Shown here in pieces: positions 42,169 through 55,500 of a DNA stretch of 64,000 nucleotides. Each line of letters opens with the position of its first letter. Positions within the stretch are counted from its first letter, which is position 1. Source of the DNA: Tubulanus polymorphus (Eukaryota; Nemertea; Palaeonemertea; Tubulaniformes; Tubulanidae). The DNA lies in contig NC_134026.1 of assembly GCF_964204645.1 (NCBI RefSeq), positions 23,640,650 through 23,704,649 of the forward strand. Reading direction: 5' to 3'. The notes under the pieces are model-generated. The model was given only the letters and a program-made list of their open reading frames with translations. It did no database searches and was not told where the DNA came from. A program made the position numbers and the translations under genes.

Positions 42169-45100
42169 CTGAAACGAACAAAGTCGAAAATGCATTTCAA
42201 TCATTTAGGCTAAATCGATGCTAGTAAAAAATCTAGACTGCTTTTATTGCGCGATCATCATGGGATAGGGAACCGGGCTTTAAATAATTCCGAGCACGTT
42301 TACAGTCAAGCGTGCTATTAAAGAAATGGTTTCGATCGCATCGGGGTAATGTATGTTTATAGCAGAATGCTGCAACGGTTCCTTGAATAGAACCCTTTCC
42401 GGGTTTTGCTTTTCTATCTCTAGAAATCTAGCAGCAAAACTCAATCAACCCGTTGATCAAAGACTAATTTAATGCCCTAGGTCACTGCCATTCATCACGG
42501 CTTGAGGTCTGCAATGCCTTCTTGTAAGTGTTTTACGAGGGTGTTTTATCGTTTTTCGGACATATAATTTGGCGCGATAGCTGGTCGCCGAGTGATCACA
42601 ATCGGCTTGTTCGTAGTTCGCTTCAGCTGACAATCAAGATGTGATATACTGCAACTGGAAAACAATCAATTGACCACAACAAGATGAGGACAATTGATTT
42701 CAATTGATATGAATGTCACAGGCTTCAAGGCTCATTGCATACATCGCTTATTGCATATGTACAGACGATGTATCTCGAATTTGGCATGATTTACATGTGT
42801 CAGTATTCGGCAATTTTCTGCGCCAGCATTTTGTCAAAATCGCCAATTGGCTGCCAACTGCAGACGTTTTCGAATAAGGGAATATTTTGTTTCTTGTTAG
42901 ATTTTATTACCGATCTCATGAATTTCGCATGTTTAATTCGAGACGCCGACACATGAAAGGTCCCGAGATAGTTAGATTAAAAATTGGCTATGCGTTTTCT
43001 GTCATAAATCTTAATTAGGCAAGCCAAGTAGTATCGTTAGTGTGTATGGATCCATCATTTCACGAGGCACCAACATCACGCGAATACACGCCATTACCAA
43101 TTATCGCTGCATGCACGAGCAAGGCCGGTTATTACAATATGCTCGGGGAATTGATATTGTTTATAGACCAAATCAGTCGAGTGTGGATGAACAGTATGAA
43201 AATTAAAATTTTATCAAGTCAAAAGTTTTGTCAGTAATTGGGGCGGTTGAGTCGGAATCACCTAGGTAACGAGCGCGCGGTGTCGATATATTACGTCACG
43301 CATGGCTAACAACAGATGATCAGTTTCACTGCATACTTTTTTATTTCCCAGGCGGACGGTACCGATGACTTTCGAATAATGAAACTACAGAGCGACCGAA
43401 GGAATCCTATCAGTGGACTGTTTATCAAATGCGCCAAGACGCGACGTTGCGTCGCACCTCGCGGGAGCAGCGAATTTATGAAAATACCAAAAATCTGATT
43501 TGCGTTTTTATCAGTAAAAATGAATGCGAATTAATGAAAAGCGCCGCTGTCTAGATGAAGAATGGCAGCCGAAGCAATCATTTCTGAATGTTCCCATTTA
43601 TGTCGCATAATGCGAGTAAAATCAAAAGAATTCAATCAAGCTCAAAGAATACGAATGAATGTTATCAATGTTTCCTTTTTTTTCTATCGAAGTTAAATAT
43701 TCGAAGCCTTTCGGTTCCGTCGTTTACACTAACTCAAAGTATTTGGATTACGTATCTTGAGTCGATTTCCGGGCTGAACAGTACATCAAATAACCATCAA
43801 GTGCCATGAGCATGCAATTTGGCCTTCCAGCTAAATCACCTGGCTTACTTGTAATGGTAGTAATACCACATTAGACAGAATTGCCATACAATCAAAGCAT
43901 TAGTCCGGTATAATGTTTACCACACTAGGAGGGTGGACAAAAATTACATAGCGACGAATTACGTTATTGAAGGCAATACCCTCCCTGTAAAAAACCTGTA
44001 GTAAGAAGGCGCCTTCAGATATGCCGATACATCATGTCGTGTCGGAGTAACCAATAAAATTTTTAAAAATTCAGTCAGGTCAATATTCTCCGGCAAACTT
44101 TTCGAACAAAAAACTGAATCCGGTATCATCCGATGAAAACGATCAGGCAGTCGGGCTTGCGTCATGGAAAAACGGTCGTATGACGTTTTTTTGTGTCGGC
44201 ATTGATAATACGGCTATTGGCCTCTTACACACCAATGACCGACGTATCAGTAAACTGTGAGACTTTAACGACACAAATCAAGCACGCGATAAAAAGCCAC
44301 AAAGTGTATCGGCGAACGAGAGCGAACGATTGTAGTTCAAGAACACTTCTGGTTGCCAACTTATTTCCACATTGACTAGAACAAAGTGTTTGACAGCTGG
44401 TCAAATATAGTTGACAGTTTTTCTGTTTCACAGCAGAAAAGAAGTATAACAATCGCGTGCAATATACCCACTCGCTCAGCTTCCTCAGCCTTTCAATCCT
44501 TACGCTTAGAATTTCCTTATCAAAGTATTATTGAGTCCCGTGAAACAAACAAAAAATCTCTACGTTTTATCATGGATTTGTCTTTAAGCAGATCAACGAT
44601 ACTTAGTAATGAGAATTGAATACCTAACTGCATTCGAAGTCTTTCAAATTTAATAACGGCTTCCAGCCCAGGAGCAGCCGAGTGAAATGCAAATGCGGAT
44701 TATCAGACGCGAACTATAGAATGTGCATTCGTCTAAGGTGGAATTTTCGGAAATTTCTTTGAATAGTCGATAACCAACTAGTGTCAAAACAATAGTCCTG
44801 TAGGGAATTAATGACAGATATCAATGCGCAGCGTCCATAACAGAAGAAGTTCCAGTGCGCTGATCACACGCAATACAACCGGGAATCGAAAACATATTTC
44901 ATTAAAAACCTAACAAATTTTAATGAAGATGAGCCGTCTATTCATCGCACATCGATGAATATTTTGTTAGAGACACACAATCGGCAACTATGTTTGCAAC
45001 ACGAGTTCAATAAATGAGTTTCTAGTTGATGGTTGACATTCTAACTCAAGAATTGAAAAAGTTCGTTTTCAATTGTTTACCTCTTACAATAAGAGTCACG

Positions 45101-46285
45101 TCTTAACCCAGAAATATGGAACTGGGTTCTGATGGACTACTTTCGACAACTTAACCAGCAAAATTCGGCTCACCGTAGAAATAGGTCCGCCATATCCAAG
45201 TTCAACTCATCGTTACTTCACAACTCGTCACTGGTTTGTATACGGGGGCCGTCAGCTATAGGGTGCGGCCAGTTGTAACATAGGTGTGTCATTTGAACAA
45301 TACAAAAAAAACAGCTTAAAAAGAATTATCTATTCTTTCGCAAACGTTCGATTTTTGTTTAAAAAATGGTTTTATTAATGTGTCAACATCTAGAACATTC
45401 AAATCATTCGTTTTAATAATTGCCCTTGGTATTCATAGATTGATAGAATTAAACGTTTGTGTGCTTCATACATATACGAATGATTAGCATGTTTAGGGAA
45501 TGAAAATGACGAAAAAATTGATGGATTACATAGAATTTCCATGGAACACAGCTGGTGTGTTACGGCCTGGATGCAAAACCGTACAAAATTCTATGACATG
45601 TCACAATGGCTAATGTTAATATGCGCTATAGCGATATGAAGGTATATACAATATGCTACCAAGATTGTCCCACCTGATTGCTATAACATGAATATGTCAA
45701 TTTTCAAATCCAAGCTGGTGTATCAGAAACAAAGCCGTTGGATTTACATTATGAATTATGAATATCCACGTATAAACTAATCTAGTTTCTCATATAACTG
45801 ATTATTGAAAACGGTATTTTTCATTTACAAACCAAATGGAAGCCCTCACTCATCGTATGAGAGAATACATGCTTCATCATATTCTATAGCCACGTGTTTT
45901 AATGAAGTCAATGGATGTTAATAACTGGGAATATACAAATCAACATTCATTCTACAAAATCAATTCATAAGTCAGTTGTATTATTTTATTCATTTTTGCT
46001 ATACTAGTAATAAAGACAAGCCCTAGGCGACAACGGTTCTCGGGCTCAGGCTCAAACTCCAAAATTACCATGCGTTAGTTCCAATTGCATTTTGGATATG
46101 TTGTGTACCTAGGACCAATAGTTAAAATTTACCAAGACAACTTATTGCATTTCTGTAGCTGAAAATGGAGTTTTAGTGTCTAGTTCTGGCGCTAGGTGGC
46201 AAGCTGGGCCCAACTATCAACAAAGCTAAGTAGCTGAAAGACAGAGACACATATAGACCGACTGACCCACAAACAGAGAATAAGG
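42169..46285. other. Non-coding, probable TIA1 5' intron
   Basis: No exon recognised; I looked specifically for the reverse complement of the RRM1 words LYVGNL, CFVEF and AAMN and found none. The stretch 42240-43560 is more complex than average and holds homeodomain-like words (TTTATTGC, TTAATTAG). Confidence 0.45.
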
Positions 46286-46489
46286 GTTAACAAATAAAAC
46301 CCACAGTTACTTCTGTAAAAACAGTTTATTGCCTTACAGTTTCAAGGTTCAAACTAAACCTCATCATCAGTGGAACAAAAATTCATTATTGTATTTTTTG
46401 TTCCTCTGATGATGAGGTTTAGTTCGAACCTCGAACTGTAAGGCAATAAACTGTTTTTACAGAAGTGAATGTGGGTTTTATAAGTTAAC
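46286..46489. mobile_element. Fold-back (MITE-like) element
   Basis: Two arms of about 95 bases (46286-46382 and 46397-46489) are inverted complements with roughly ten differences, around a 14-base loop. Both outer ends are GTTAAC. The arms share TTCTGTAAAAACAGTTTATT and CTAAACCTCATCATCAG. A 13-base direct repeat AGAGAATAAGGGT lies at 46275-46287 and 46525-46537 and could be a target-site duplication if the element ends about 35 bases beyond the right arm. There is no coding capacity, so it would need a transposase in trans. Confidence 0.8.
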
Positions 46490-46847
46490 TCTACACTGAG
46501 ATTTACATCAGTCCACTGCAGTCAAGAGAATAAGGGTCTCACGGAAGACAGAGAACCAAATAATTGTAAACAGTTGTATATCCAAACATGACTTATTCAG
46601 TACGAGTATATTGTACCCACATATGGTAGTGAATCATAAGAAAAGAACGTACTACAAGACATGTACGGGGTACATCCACGGTCAATTAAAAAGTGATTTA
46701 AAATGCAATCTAATTTGATATCCGATCGCTTATAATGACTTAGTCGTCAGATAATGAATGAGCTGCAGGCTATGTTGGTATATGAATGAGAGCAAAATCA
46801 TGGACTCAATATAACATAAATCCACATTCGCACTATCACCAGTTAGT

Positions 46848-47155
46848 CAGTCCGTTCTCATTTGGCCAGTACCAGGAATCGACAAATTTAGAACTGACCA
46901 AATCAATGCTGTGCGTTCTCACATGTGTTTAAATAAGCTGGTCCAGCTAGACGCAATGGAAAGCACACATAGAGAAATGGTCCACATTCGAAATTTAAGA
47001 ACCGATCTGGCACTTTTTGGTCATTCTAAATTGGTCCATTTTACCAGGAATGAATGAAGAATCAAGCACAGAATTTTTGCTGATGCGAACGCTTGGATAA
47101 ATGGAAAAGACTAAATTTAGAACGTTCTAAATAACGTAGAGCGAACCGTGGCTAG
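46848..47155. repeat. Dispersed element related to 20721-20890
   Basis: Repeats of the words CGTTCTCA, ACCAGGAAT, AAATTTAGAACTGACCAAAT and TTCTAAATTGGTCC match the element near 20.8 kb (ACCTGGAA...GATTTAGAACTGGCCAAA). GAACGTTCTAAATAACGTAG near the right end looks like a degenerate inverted copy of the left end. Probably a non-autonomous DNA-transposon relic. Confidence 0.55.
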
Positions 47156-48059
47156 ATTAATTAAGAATATAATCTTCTGGGTTTGTGATGTGATGCTCAT
47201 CCCTACCCCTGCAATACACAGCATCACTATGTACACAGCATATTCGTAGCTAACATAAAAATCATTTCAGAAGTAGCAAAGCCAATGGCAATCACTTAAA
47301 GCCTGGCAAACGACAGACATCGGCAATGATTTAGCGCAGATAGAACAAGATTGTCTAAACCGAAACCTCGCATTTGAAGTTAATCAGTAGATAATATTAG
47401 TCAGTGTGGTTTGTAGGCGCCGCCGGTCAATATGCTAAAGTGACAAGATTCTCATGTTGATTGGATTACATTACGGCTAGATACAATTCAGTTAGATACC
47501 GGTGACAGTCTACAAATAGTGACAACTGAAATGCATGAATACCAAGAGCACCCCGCTACTGATCTTGTAAGCATTCCGAATCTTCAAGATATAACGTTGC
47601 GGTCAAATATGGACCAGCCTATCATCGCTATCATTTCATTCACCTCTTCGCTAATTATCACTTTCTCCTCAATCAGTAGCTCGCCAGTTCAGGCTGGTTG
47701 GAAGATTGTTTGAATCGGAACCCAAATTTGCCAATTACATACTTCGATTTGAACAAAAAATTCCGTAAATTCAGCTGCTGATCACACAACTTTATCTGTA
47801 CTTCGATTTCCGATTTCAAAATCAAACCCCCTACTTTTGCTTCAGGCAGGTGTGGTCCGTTAGTAAGGGATGCCAGATCAAACGAAATCCACCAATAAGT
47901 AACTGGGTCAATCCCTATTTCAAGACAAAAGAATATCACTATTTATAGACAATATTCATCATATCAAAAAATGTCAAAATATTTTGATTAACATAAAAGA
48001 TGGGGAAAAGAGATGGAAAGCAAGGCATTATGTGCATGTACTCGACTGGTGCTCTATAC

Positions 48060-48088
48060 GCCATGTTGGAGTATTACTCCAACATGGC
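48060..48088. repeat. Near-perfect 29-bp palindrome
   Basis: GCCATGTTGGAGTA and its exact complement TACTCCAACATGGC flank a single central T. It would extrude as a hairpin with almost no loop. Confidence 0.85.
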
Positions 48089-49085
48089 ATCGGAATCACT
48101 TGGCTTTCATACAACGCTGATATTACTGCACAAGTCTTGTTACAATTCTTCACCAGTCATAAAACGACGACCGTTTCTTAAAAGGAATCTACTACAGAAC
48201 AAATGCAATTCATCAATATAGTTTCACGACTACGGGCACACCGAGCACACGCGGAAAAAAAATGATGAACATCATCGATATTGTGTGTGCGAATGTGTGT
48301 AAAATTAATGAAGGCAGAGTAAATCATGGCTGCTACTGTTGAAGTGTCAAATGTTGGCACACCTGCTATCTATCTGCTGATCACCATCAGCAATATAATA
48401 TTAATACGCATTAACACGGCAATCTATTTCATACCAAACGATGGAGACTAGTACTGAGCGGAATATGAAAGAGCTAAATCCATTCTGTTGTGTAATATAA
48501 TATTTCTAATCATCCTGATAGAGCAATTACTACGAAAAGAACGTCTTCGTTCCTAGTGACTTTCTGAAAACGGTGCCAACAATCAGCAACCACATCATAA
48601 GAAACGCTCAATACAGCACTGATGCAGATTTACATTTTCTTTGTACTTCATAATGAAATGTAAATATTGAATCTCGGAGTGCTGTGTAGCCCGAGTTTCC
48701 GACGCAAGAAAGAGCAAGCATGTCTGATACATTGATCAGTTTTCGCTAATTGTTTAAGCGAATCTAATCAATTCAATGTCGTCCTGATGACAACGACAAC
48801 AGACTTTCTACATTTCAGCCGTCATTGCAAACACCGCATTCATCTCAATATGCTCAACGACACTTTCGTTAAGCATTCCGCATGTCGCTAATACCAAATC
48901 TAGTCAGTTTCATTACCGCCCTATCTTATTCATCATAATTATCAACATACTTTAAGACTGTGGAAATTGTCATTCTTGAACAAACATCAATCCTTAAAAT
49001 GAAAAGCTAAGTCGCGACATGCCCTCTCTCACCAAATAGTTGAACAACTTGGGAGACACTTTTGCTACAGCGTGTATGCATGTGT

Positions 49086-49104
49086 TGTGTGTGTGTGTGT
49101 GTGT
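49086..49104. repeat. (GT)n microsatellite
   Basis: About nine GT units in non-coding sequence. Confidence 0.9.
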
Positions 49105-49539
49105 TAGCTGAACACTTATAACGTTAACGCACAGCATCAACAAACAGACATGGTGGCTTTGAGCTACTACCAGCTTAGCTCTAGATTGATTAAGGGAAAT
49201 AGCCAATTTCCTTCACCTGTCTTAGATCTATGGCTACTTAGAATAAACACACCAAAGAGACACATTCGAGAAAGATAGTGGCAACATGGTAATACGTTAA
49301 TGATTGCGCAAAATTCAAACTCGCCAGCAATTAATTTGATTCGAAGTGTTGAGTTTCGCAGCGGAACGATTTTTATATCTTCAAAACTTGTGCAAACAAC
49401 TCGAAACGCGGAAAACATCGCAATAAAAGCTTCGGAAGTTACAACGAGAAATCAATGTACAGAGCCACTGCCACTACTTCGATGACGAACACATTTTCGT
49501 GAATGATCTTCACACGTTTTTACAAACTGATCTTATCAA

Positions 49540-49565
49540 CATCATCATCATCATCATCATCATCA
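49540..49565. repeat. (ATC)n microsatellite
   Basis: Eight perfect CAT/ATC triplets, then CAACC. Confidence 0.9.
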
Positions 49566-52500
49566 ACCACTAGTGAATATCGTCCACGGTTCGATTTTCG
49601 ATAAAACCAGTTATGCAACGCGTTCAATTCAGCCGATGAACACACGCCTGCCTGCGCGTGAAGAAGAAATCGCTGGTTAACGTCTTAATCGCGCGGTAAT
49701 GATTTCATCTGGAACTACCGCATGTACTGGTCAGTGGGTAGAATTCGCGATTTGTATGCATCGCTTGGTTCACTCCATCACCATTTCTCATGGCTACAAA
49801 GCCCATTATTGTATCTTGCAGGCCATATACATACAAAACCGATGAATACAATATTTCGTCGTTCGTCTGTGAGTTTTATATCGATTCCTTGGCAGAGAAC
49901 AGAATGGGCAAGCCCCGAAGCAGACACAATACAATGCATAATTCTGACTCTTAGAATGCATAGCAGGTGTTCAGCCTACAGCGATGGATGGTCGGTTCGG
50001 AATAGAAAGTAGCGCCCGGACCAGCTGAGGTCGACGGGTCGAATGACCATGCATGATTGATAGTGCAATAAGCGACCACACTAAGATGATACATTAACTT
50101 CCATCTATTATCATCGATATATTTGGTCTGGGTAGGTTATATTTTCGTGACGTGACGAAGGCTACTCGTACTCGTATTACATGATCTACCACTGATGAAC
50201 CATTTTTTCGGCCTTGTTATCCAATTAGGAAAACTCTCAATGAATACAGAGCTGAAGTGATGCGTACCTGATATAAAATCTAAACTCCCGCTAGAAAAAC
50301 GCGTTAGGCGGATCGAAGGAGAAATGATGAAAAACCTTTTAGATCACAACTCGACCATTGAGAGCAAAATCAACTCATTGCAGTGAGTCAAGGGTTATCC
50401 TATAACTAGGGAATGCAGCTCCGGAAGTGAATTCGATTGTGGTTGACATAATTTCTAATAACATTGACAACATCTAATAATCTGAACGATGATTCCCCAG
50501 CGAAAGAATCTCTATAAGCAGCGATCACAATGAGACGATTTTGGACTGGGTCTAACTGAGTCAGATTTGGCCCTTAACCTTATAAGGCAGCATGTTAACA
50601 CGTAAATAACTCACCGATTATCAGAAATGCTATCAAAATGATTCTGTGGTAAGTGAGGTGAGTTTTTCCAGAACCAATTAGTATTCACATGAAATAATTT
50701 GACACATGCTTAAATCTGGCCAGGTGAAATGTTTTTGGTCTCACCAAATTTGGCTAAACAAGCACTGATCGATTCGGCACCAGTGTTTGGATCGCAACAA
50801 ATTTCTCATCTGATCACTGCGATAGACAGGTGTAGCTGACAGGTTTTGAAATGCAATTCACATTGAAAATTAATGACGATGTTTTAAGCTAAATATTAAA
50901 ACCAATTGAACCATCTTTATACCTATCAATATTGTTCCACCAGGCTCGCATTTAAGCTCTTTTATCAAATTTAGAGGATTTGTAGGCAAAGCCGCTTCCC
51001 GCATGCACTAAGTCATCAATTGATTTATTATAAAACTGTCAGAAGCCATTATTGCCAATTAATTTAATGGCAGTCTAATATTTGCATACGGTAAGTTCCA
51101 TGGTCAGACCGAAGGTAGTTATTCATTATATAGATCCAACAGAGCTTTGAAAATATAGTCTATAAGTTGAGAGCTCATTAGGTTAGTCCTGTACGATCTG
51201 CCATAGTATGAATTATATACATATACTTGTATATGCATCAACTTGAGTTCCTCATTCAAACTGAGTTATACAAGAATCAATCAATTAATTATCTAAATGC
51301 AAATCGATAAAAGTTAAATAGAAGGTTGATGAGAGGCTTGGTTTACCAATATGACCCTTTAGGATAAAAGTGTTCCACAACTAGGTGATGCCGAGAGGAC
51401 ATACATATTTCATGACGACATGGCTTACTTTGAAATCCACCGCCAGATCGGTAAGGCACCCAATGGGAAAATGTAATTTCTTTGATGAGAAAATATTCTC
51501 GATTCATGCGAAATTCGTGACAAATACGAAAAGTCGTTTTCATGCAACTCAAAGTACTTTATCTGGAAGCTGTAAAGTTAAAAACAGAGTATTTGATGTA
51601 GCTTGTTCACTCCCGAGGCCTCATTGATCTCTTTATCAAATTTAAGACACAAGCGGAACTATTCAAGTAAAGCCAATCTAATTTAAGAGTCTCCGAAGCA
51701 GAATTGCTTTTTAATAACCCTTTTTAATCGGAAAATGGTGTGAACCAGAACACAAATTTGCTACCAAAGTAATGCATAATTGATACTGTGGGAAAATAGT
51801 AGTTTTAAGTCGAACACAGGTCTCATCAATTCAACTGGCACTTCATCTATTAACCAATCATTGGAAATTTTCCCATGCCAAACAGTCATCAGTTCTGTTG
51901 TGCCTCATGAAATATTTATTTGAAATCGGCTAAAAGTCATAAGTCACAAAAACAGCATGCAAAAATTCGACCGCTAGAATTATATTCATAATATATACGC
52001 GCCCCACCTCTAAGTAAAACAACAGCGAAAGAAATCTATTACTACATGCTGGCAACAATTAACTGTTGCTCAATGATTAATAAACGTAGTTGAAGACTTG
52101 AACGGCAAGTGAACGCTGCATACACATGTCAAAGATGAATAATGAAAACTGCAGTAATATTTGCTCAGCGAAGTGTGACTAGAGTCATTTCCAGGTGTAA
52201 TGCGACAGAACGGTATTACAGAATGTAGCAATTATTAAGATCAAACAGAATACGGGAAAGTCGCTAGACAATATCAATACAGTGCGTTATTGTGTGGACT
52301 ACTAATCATTCACTTTCTTGTTAGCTGCATTCAGCGGCGTTTGCCGTTTCAGTAACCAAGGTTGGCAATAAACGAAGCAGTGCATTAACTTCCACTCCAC
52401 GAAAACGAATGACGGACAAACCAATTCTATCTTTGAAACAACTGGAACTGTTTTTTCCTTTTTATGATGATGAGACTGACTAATCTAGCATTGACAATGG

Positions 52501-55500
52501 GTCGGGTCGAAATTCGATCCTGATAGACCGTGACCGTGACCTTGATGACGGCTAGTCACCGACAGTAAGTAAATATGCTATTATCCAGTAATAAGTCTCA
52601 GATCGACTGAACAATGACATATCTACCCGATAAAATAATGGTCATCTTTGTAAGGACAAACTGGTCATAACAATCAGTATTCCCATGGACAGAATCAGTA
52701 AAACTGATGCTGGCGACTAGCGCATTGTAACGACGACAATGGTACGACAATGGCGTGACCGGGACTGATCTTATCAGTAATGATAAACACCCGATCAACA
52801 GTGATGATGAAGTTACTTTCATCAAATGTACGGCGTTCATATATTCTGGACACGGCGAGAAAATGAAAATTGCACTTATTTGATTCAATTGCCGCCCATA
52901 TTACTCGACATCATCGGCGCAATCTCCGCAGTAATATTGACAGACATCAATACAGCGCCGGCGAATGATATTTTTGGAGTCGACGAGCTGAAATATTTAT
53001 GAAACGAATGAGGTCCGGTGACAAGGGCGACGCCGGCAATGATGATGACTGCGTGGTTATATGTCAGAACACAGACGAAATAGCAACAATAATGGCTGCG
53101 AGCTTGTTGACTAATAAATATACATGCGCGATTTCGATTGGAAATTCGATCGACCCGACAGAAATCATCGACAAAAGTGGACGCCGATATATGGCCACAA
53201 TCTTTAGCGAAGTATGAACTGAACTGGGTGAAACCACGAGAATGCACCGAGCGCTATAATCATAATCTACGATTTCACGACCGAACACCATATAGTTGCC
53301 TCCTGATGACTACGTGTATCAATTTGAGAACCACATCCACGGTGATATCGCCTGTAAATAGCCTAGAAATGAGAACTGTACGAAGGATATTTCTAGATGT
53401 TAATTATCGGATCAGGGCAGCATGTATCAGTTGGATCTTTGTGGGCACATGATAATGATGATATTCATTTGAAGGAGTTATAATGATTTTAGCACCATAT
53501 TCGATTACCCCCTTATCAAAAACAGGCGATTAGAACGATTACGGTCAATTTCTCCGGTTCGAAATTATGAACTTAAGGTCTGAGATTATCGTGTTGGTTG
53601 ATCAGAATTTATGAAACGTGCGTGCGATTGTCACCGAACTCATCACGCCACGGTCACAATGGAAGAAGTAAGAGTTTTAATATTTAACTAATAGCCACCA
53701 CACATCGGTATCTAATCACGCGATGAATATCATTATTCAATTATAAAACTAGTAACACGATGAATAGAATAGATATAATCAGTCCTGTAAAGCGCGCTTG
53801 TCTATACGACAATAGACGTTTTCGCAAAAGACCTTCAAATTTCAGTTTTCTCATGAGAATCAACGTTCTGCAATACGAACGGCTGATGCCGGAGTTCTAC
53901 GCACTTAAATATGATTTATCACGTGCGTGTGCGTGCACGAGTGAGAACATTTCACAAATACCGAGAATTCGCTCGCTACGAATCGGCGCGAATTTAAATT
54001 CGCTGCTTGACAATAAATTGAACTTTTGTCATGGTAAGCATCAGCGGGGGCAAGATTGATCGGTGATGTGAATGGTTATTGCGCATCGCAAGTCAGCAGG
54101 TAGATACAGCCAGTGCGATGACGACGACGACGACGGCGTTGAGGAATGAACAAGACCCCGAGTCTATCGACGACTCTCGATAGACAGCAGGCGATGAGCG
54201 CAGATGGCGATCAACGTGATCAGTTCCCACAACGCTTCAAAATTCATCAAACATTTAAACTCCACTTCAAGGAGGCAGGCAGATTTAGAACGCGCCAAGT
54301 AACCACCGCTCTGTACGCAATTAAGTATTTATGGAAATGAACCGCATGGAAAGAGATAATCTGAGTTATTATGTCCCCCTCATGCATCAAATCGAAATGA
54401 CACAGGGGAATTTTTAGATAGAATTTGTAGTACATTGGGTTCCCTGTTTGATAAGCATTTCGCCCGACTATTCATTTGAAGATGCGCATTTCTATTAAAT
54501 GAAGTGACTCATGATTAAAACTGCAAAATTCTACAAATAAAACCACAGGAAGATGTAAGCTTTTTTCATTAGTTGGATTGGGTTGGGTACTAAATGTATC
54601 ATCGTTCGCCATTTATCGAGGTATCGAGATAAATCAATCAGCTTCCTAGATCTTGACCGAGCTCCTCCTAAGTTTTGATTTGGATATCAGTTCGAATTGC
54701 CGCCATTAAGTAAAACTGCCGTTTCGGTTCTTGAGAGTAACAGATCGATTGCACGGGAGTGCAGGAATTCACTTTTTATGATGTCAAATGAAATTACTTG
54801 CTGACTAATGGCAACAGAGATTGATTTCATCATCAAACTTCCCAATCAATTACCTAATTCTATTTTTCTATGCTCGTACATGAATTCTCATATCCTCATT
54901 CTGACAGTTCCCATAACGACCCCGTCAAAAATGAGTAATATTTTATGTTCGGAATATATTCACTACCGACATTGAAACAAATTTTTTTTGTGTGTTTGCA
55001 ACTGTGAACAGTTCCTCTACATCAGCAGTCATGTCGAGCACACTTACACGCTTCAACTCACTCTCGCGAATCTATTGTATGCTAATGGTTCGGCACCAAG
55101 TTCGGCGCGCGCCGGAAAACCAAGCAAGTCAGTTAATGGACGACAAGTACGAGCGAGTATTGAGAACGTTGTAGAAGGAGATGTGTAGCATTGTTTTATT
55201 CATAAATATTCATAACGCCTCTAATGAACGATTGTTAAATAAATAGAAACAATGTCGTTTGAAGACCGTTTTCTATGAAGGCGATTAGAAAATATCGATA
55301 GATTATTATTGCACAATAGGTAAAACCAAACCGATAGACATCTTGCATTGCGATACATTTTCGGGATACATTACAACTATTGATGGACAATTTTTTTGCT
55401 GTAAAAGGTTATCAGGGTGTGATATCTGTTGTTAGTGCTAACCAATATGCATATTATGTATACTTCATCTATCATTATGGCTCTAATATTAAGTTTTGCT

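Noticed and set aside
42481-42520. Possible RRM1 exon (the word CCATTCATCACGG suggests MNG on minus)
   Set aside because: The flanking frame does not give RRM1 residues and there is no splice site in the right phase.
49540-49565. Possible CRISPR-like or coding triplet array
   Set aside because: A plain (ATC)n microsatellite without spacers; the window is animal DNA.
52598-53452. Several overlapping ORFs of 96-120 codons
   Set aside because: Open frames on both strands at once point to low stop density. None has recognisable motifs or good splice context.
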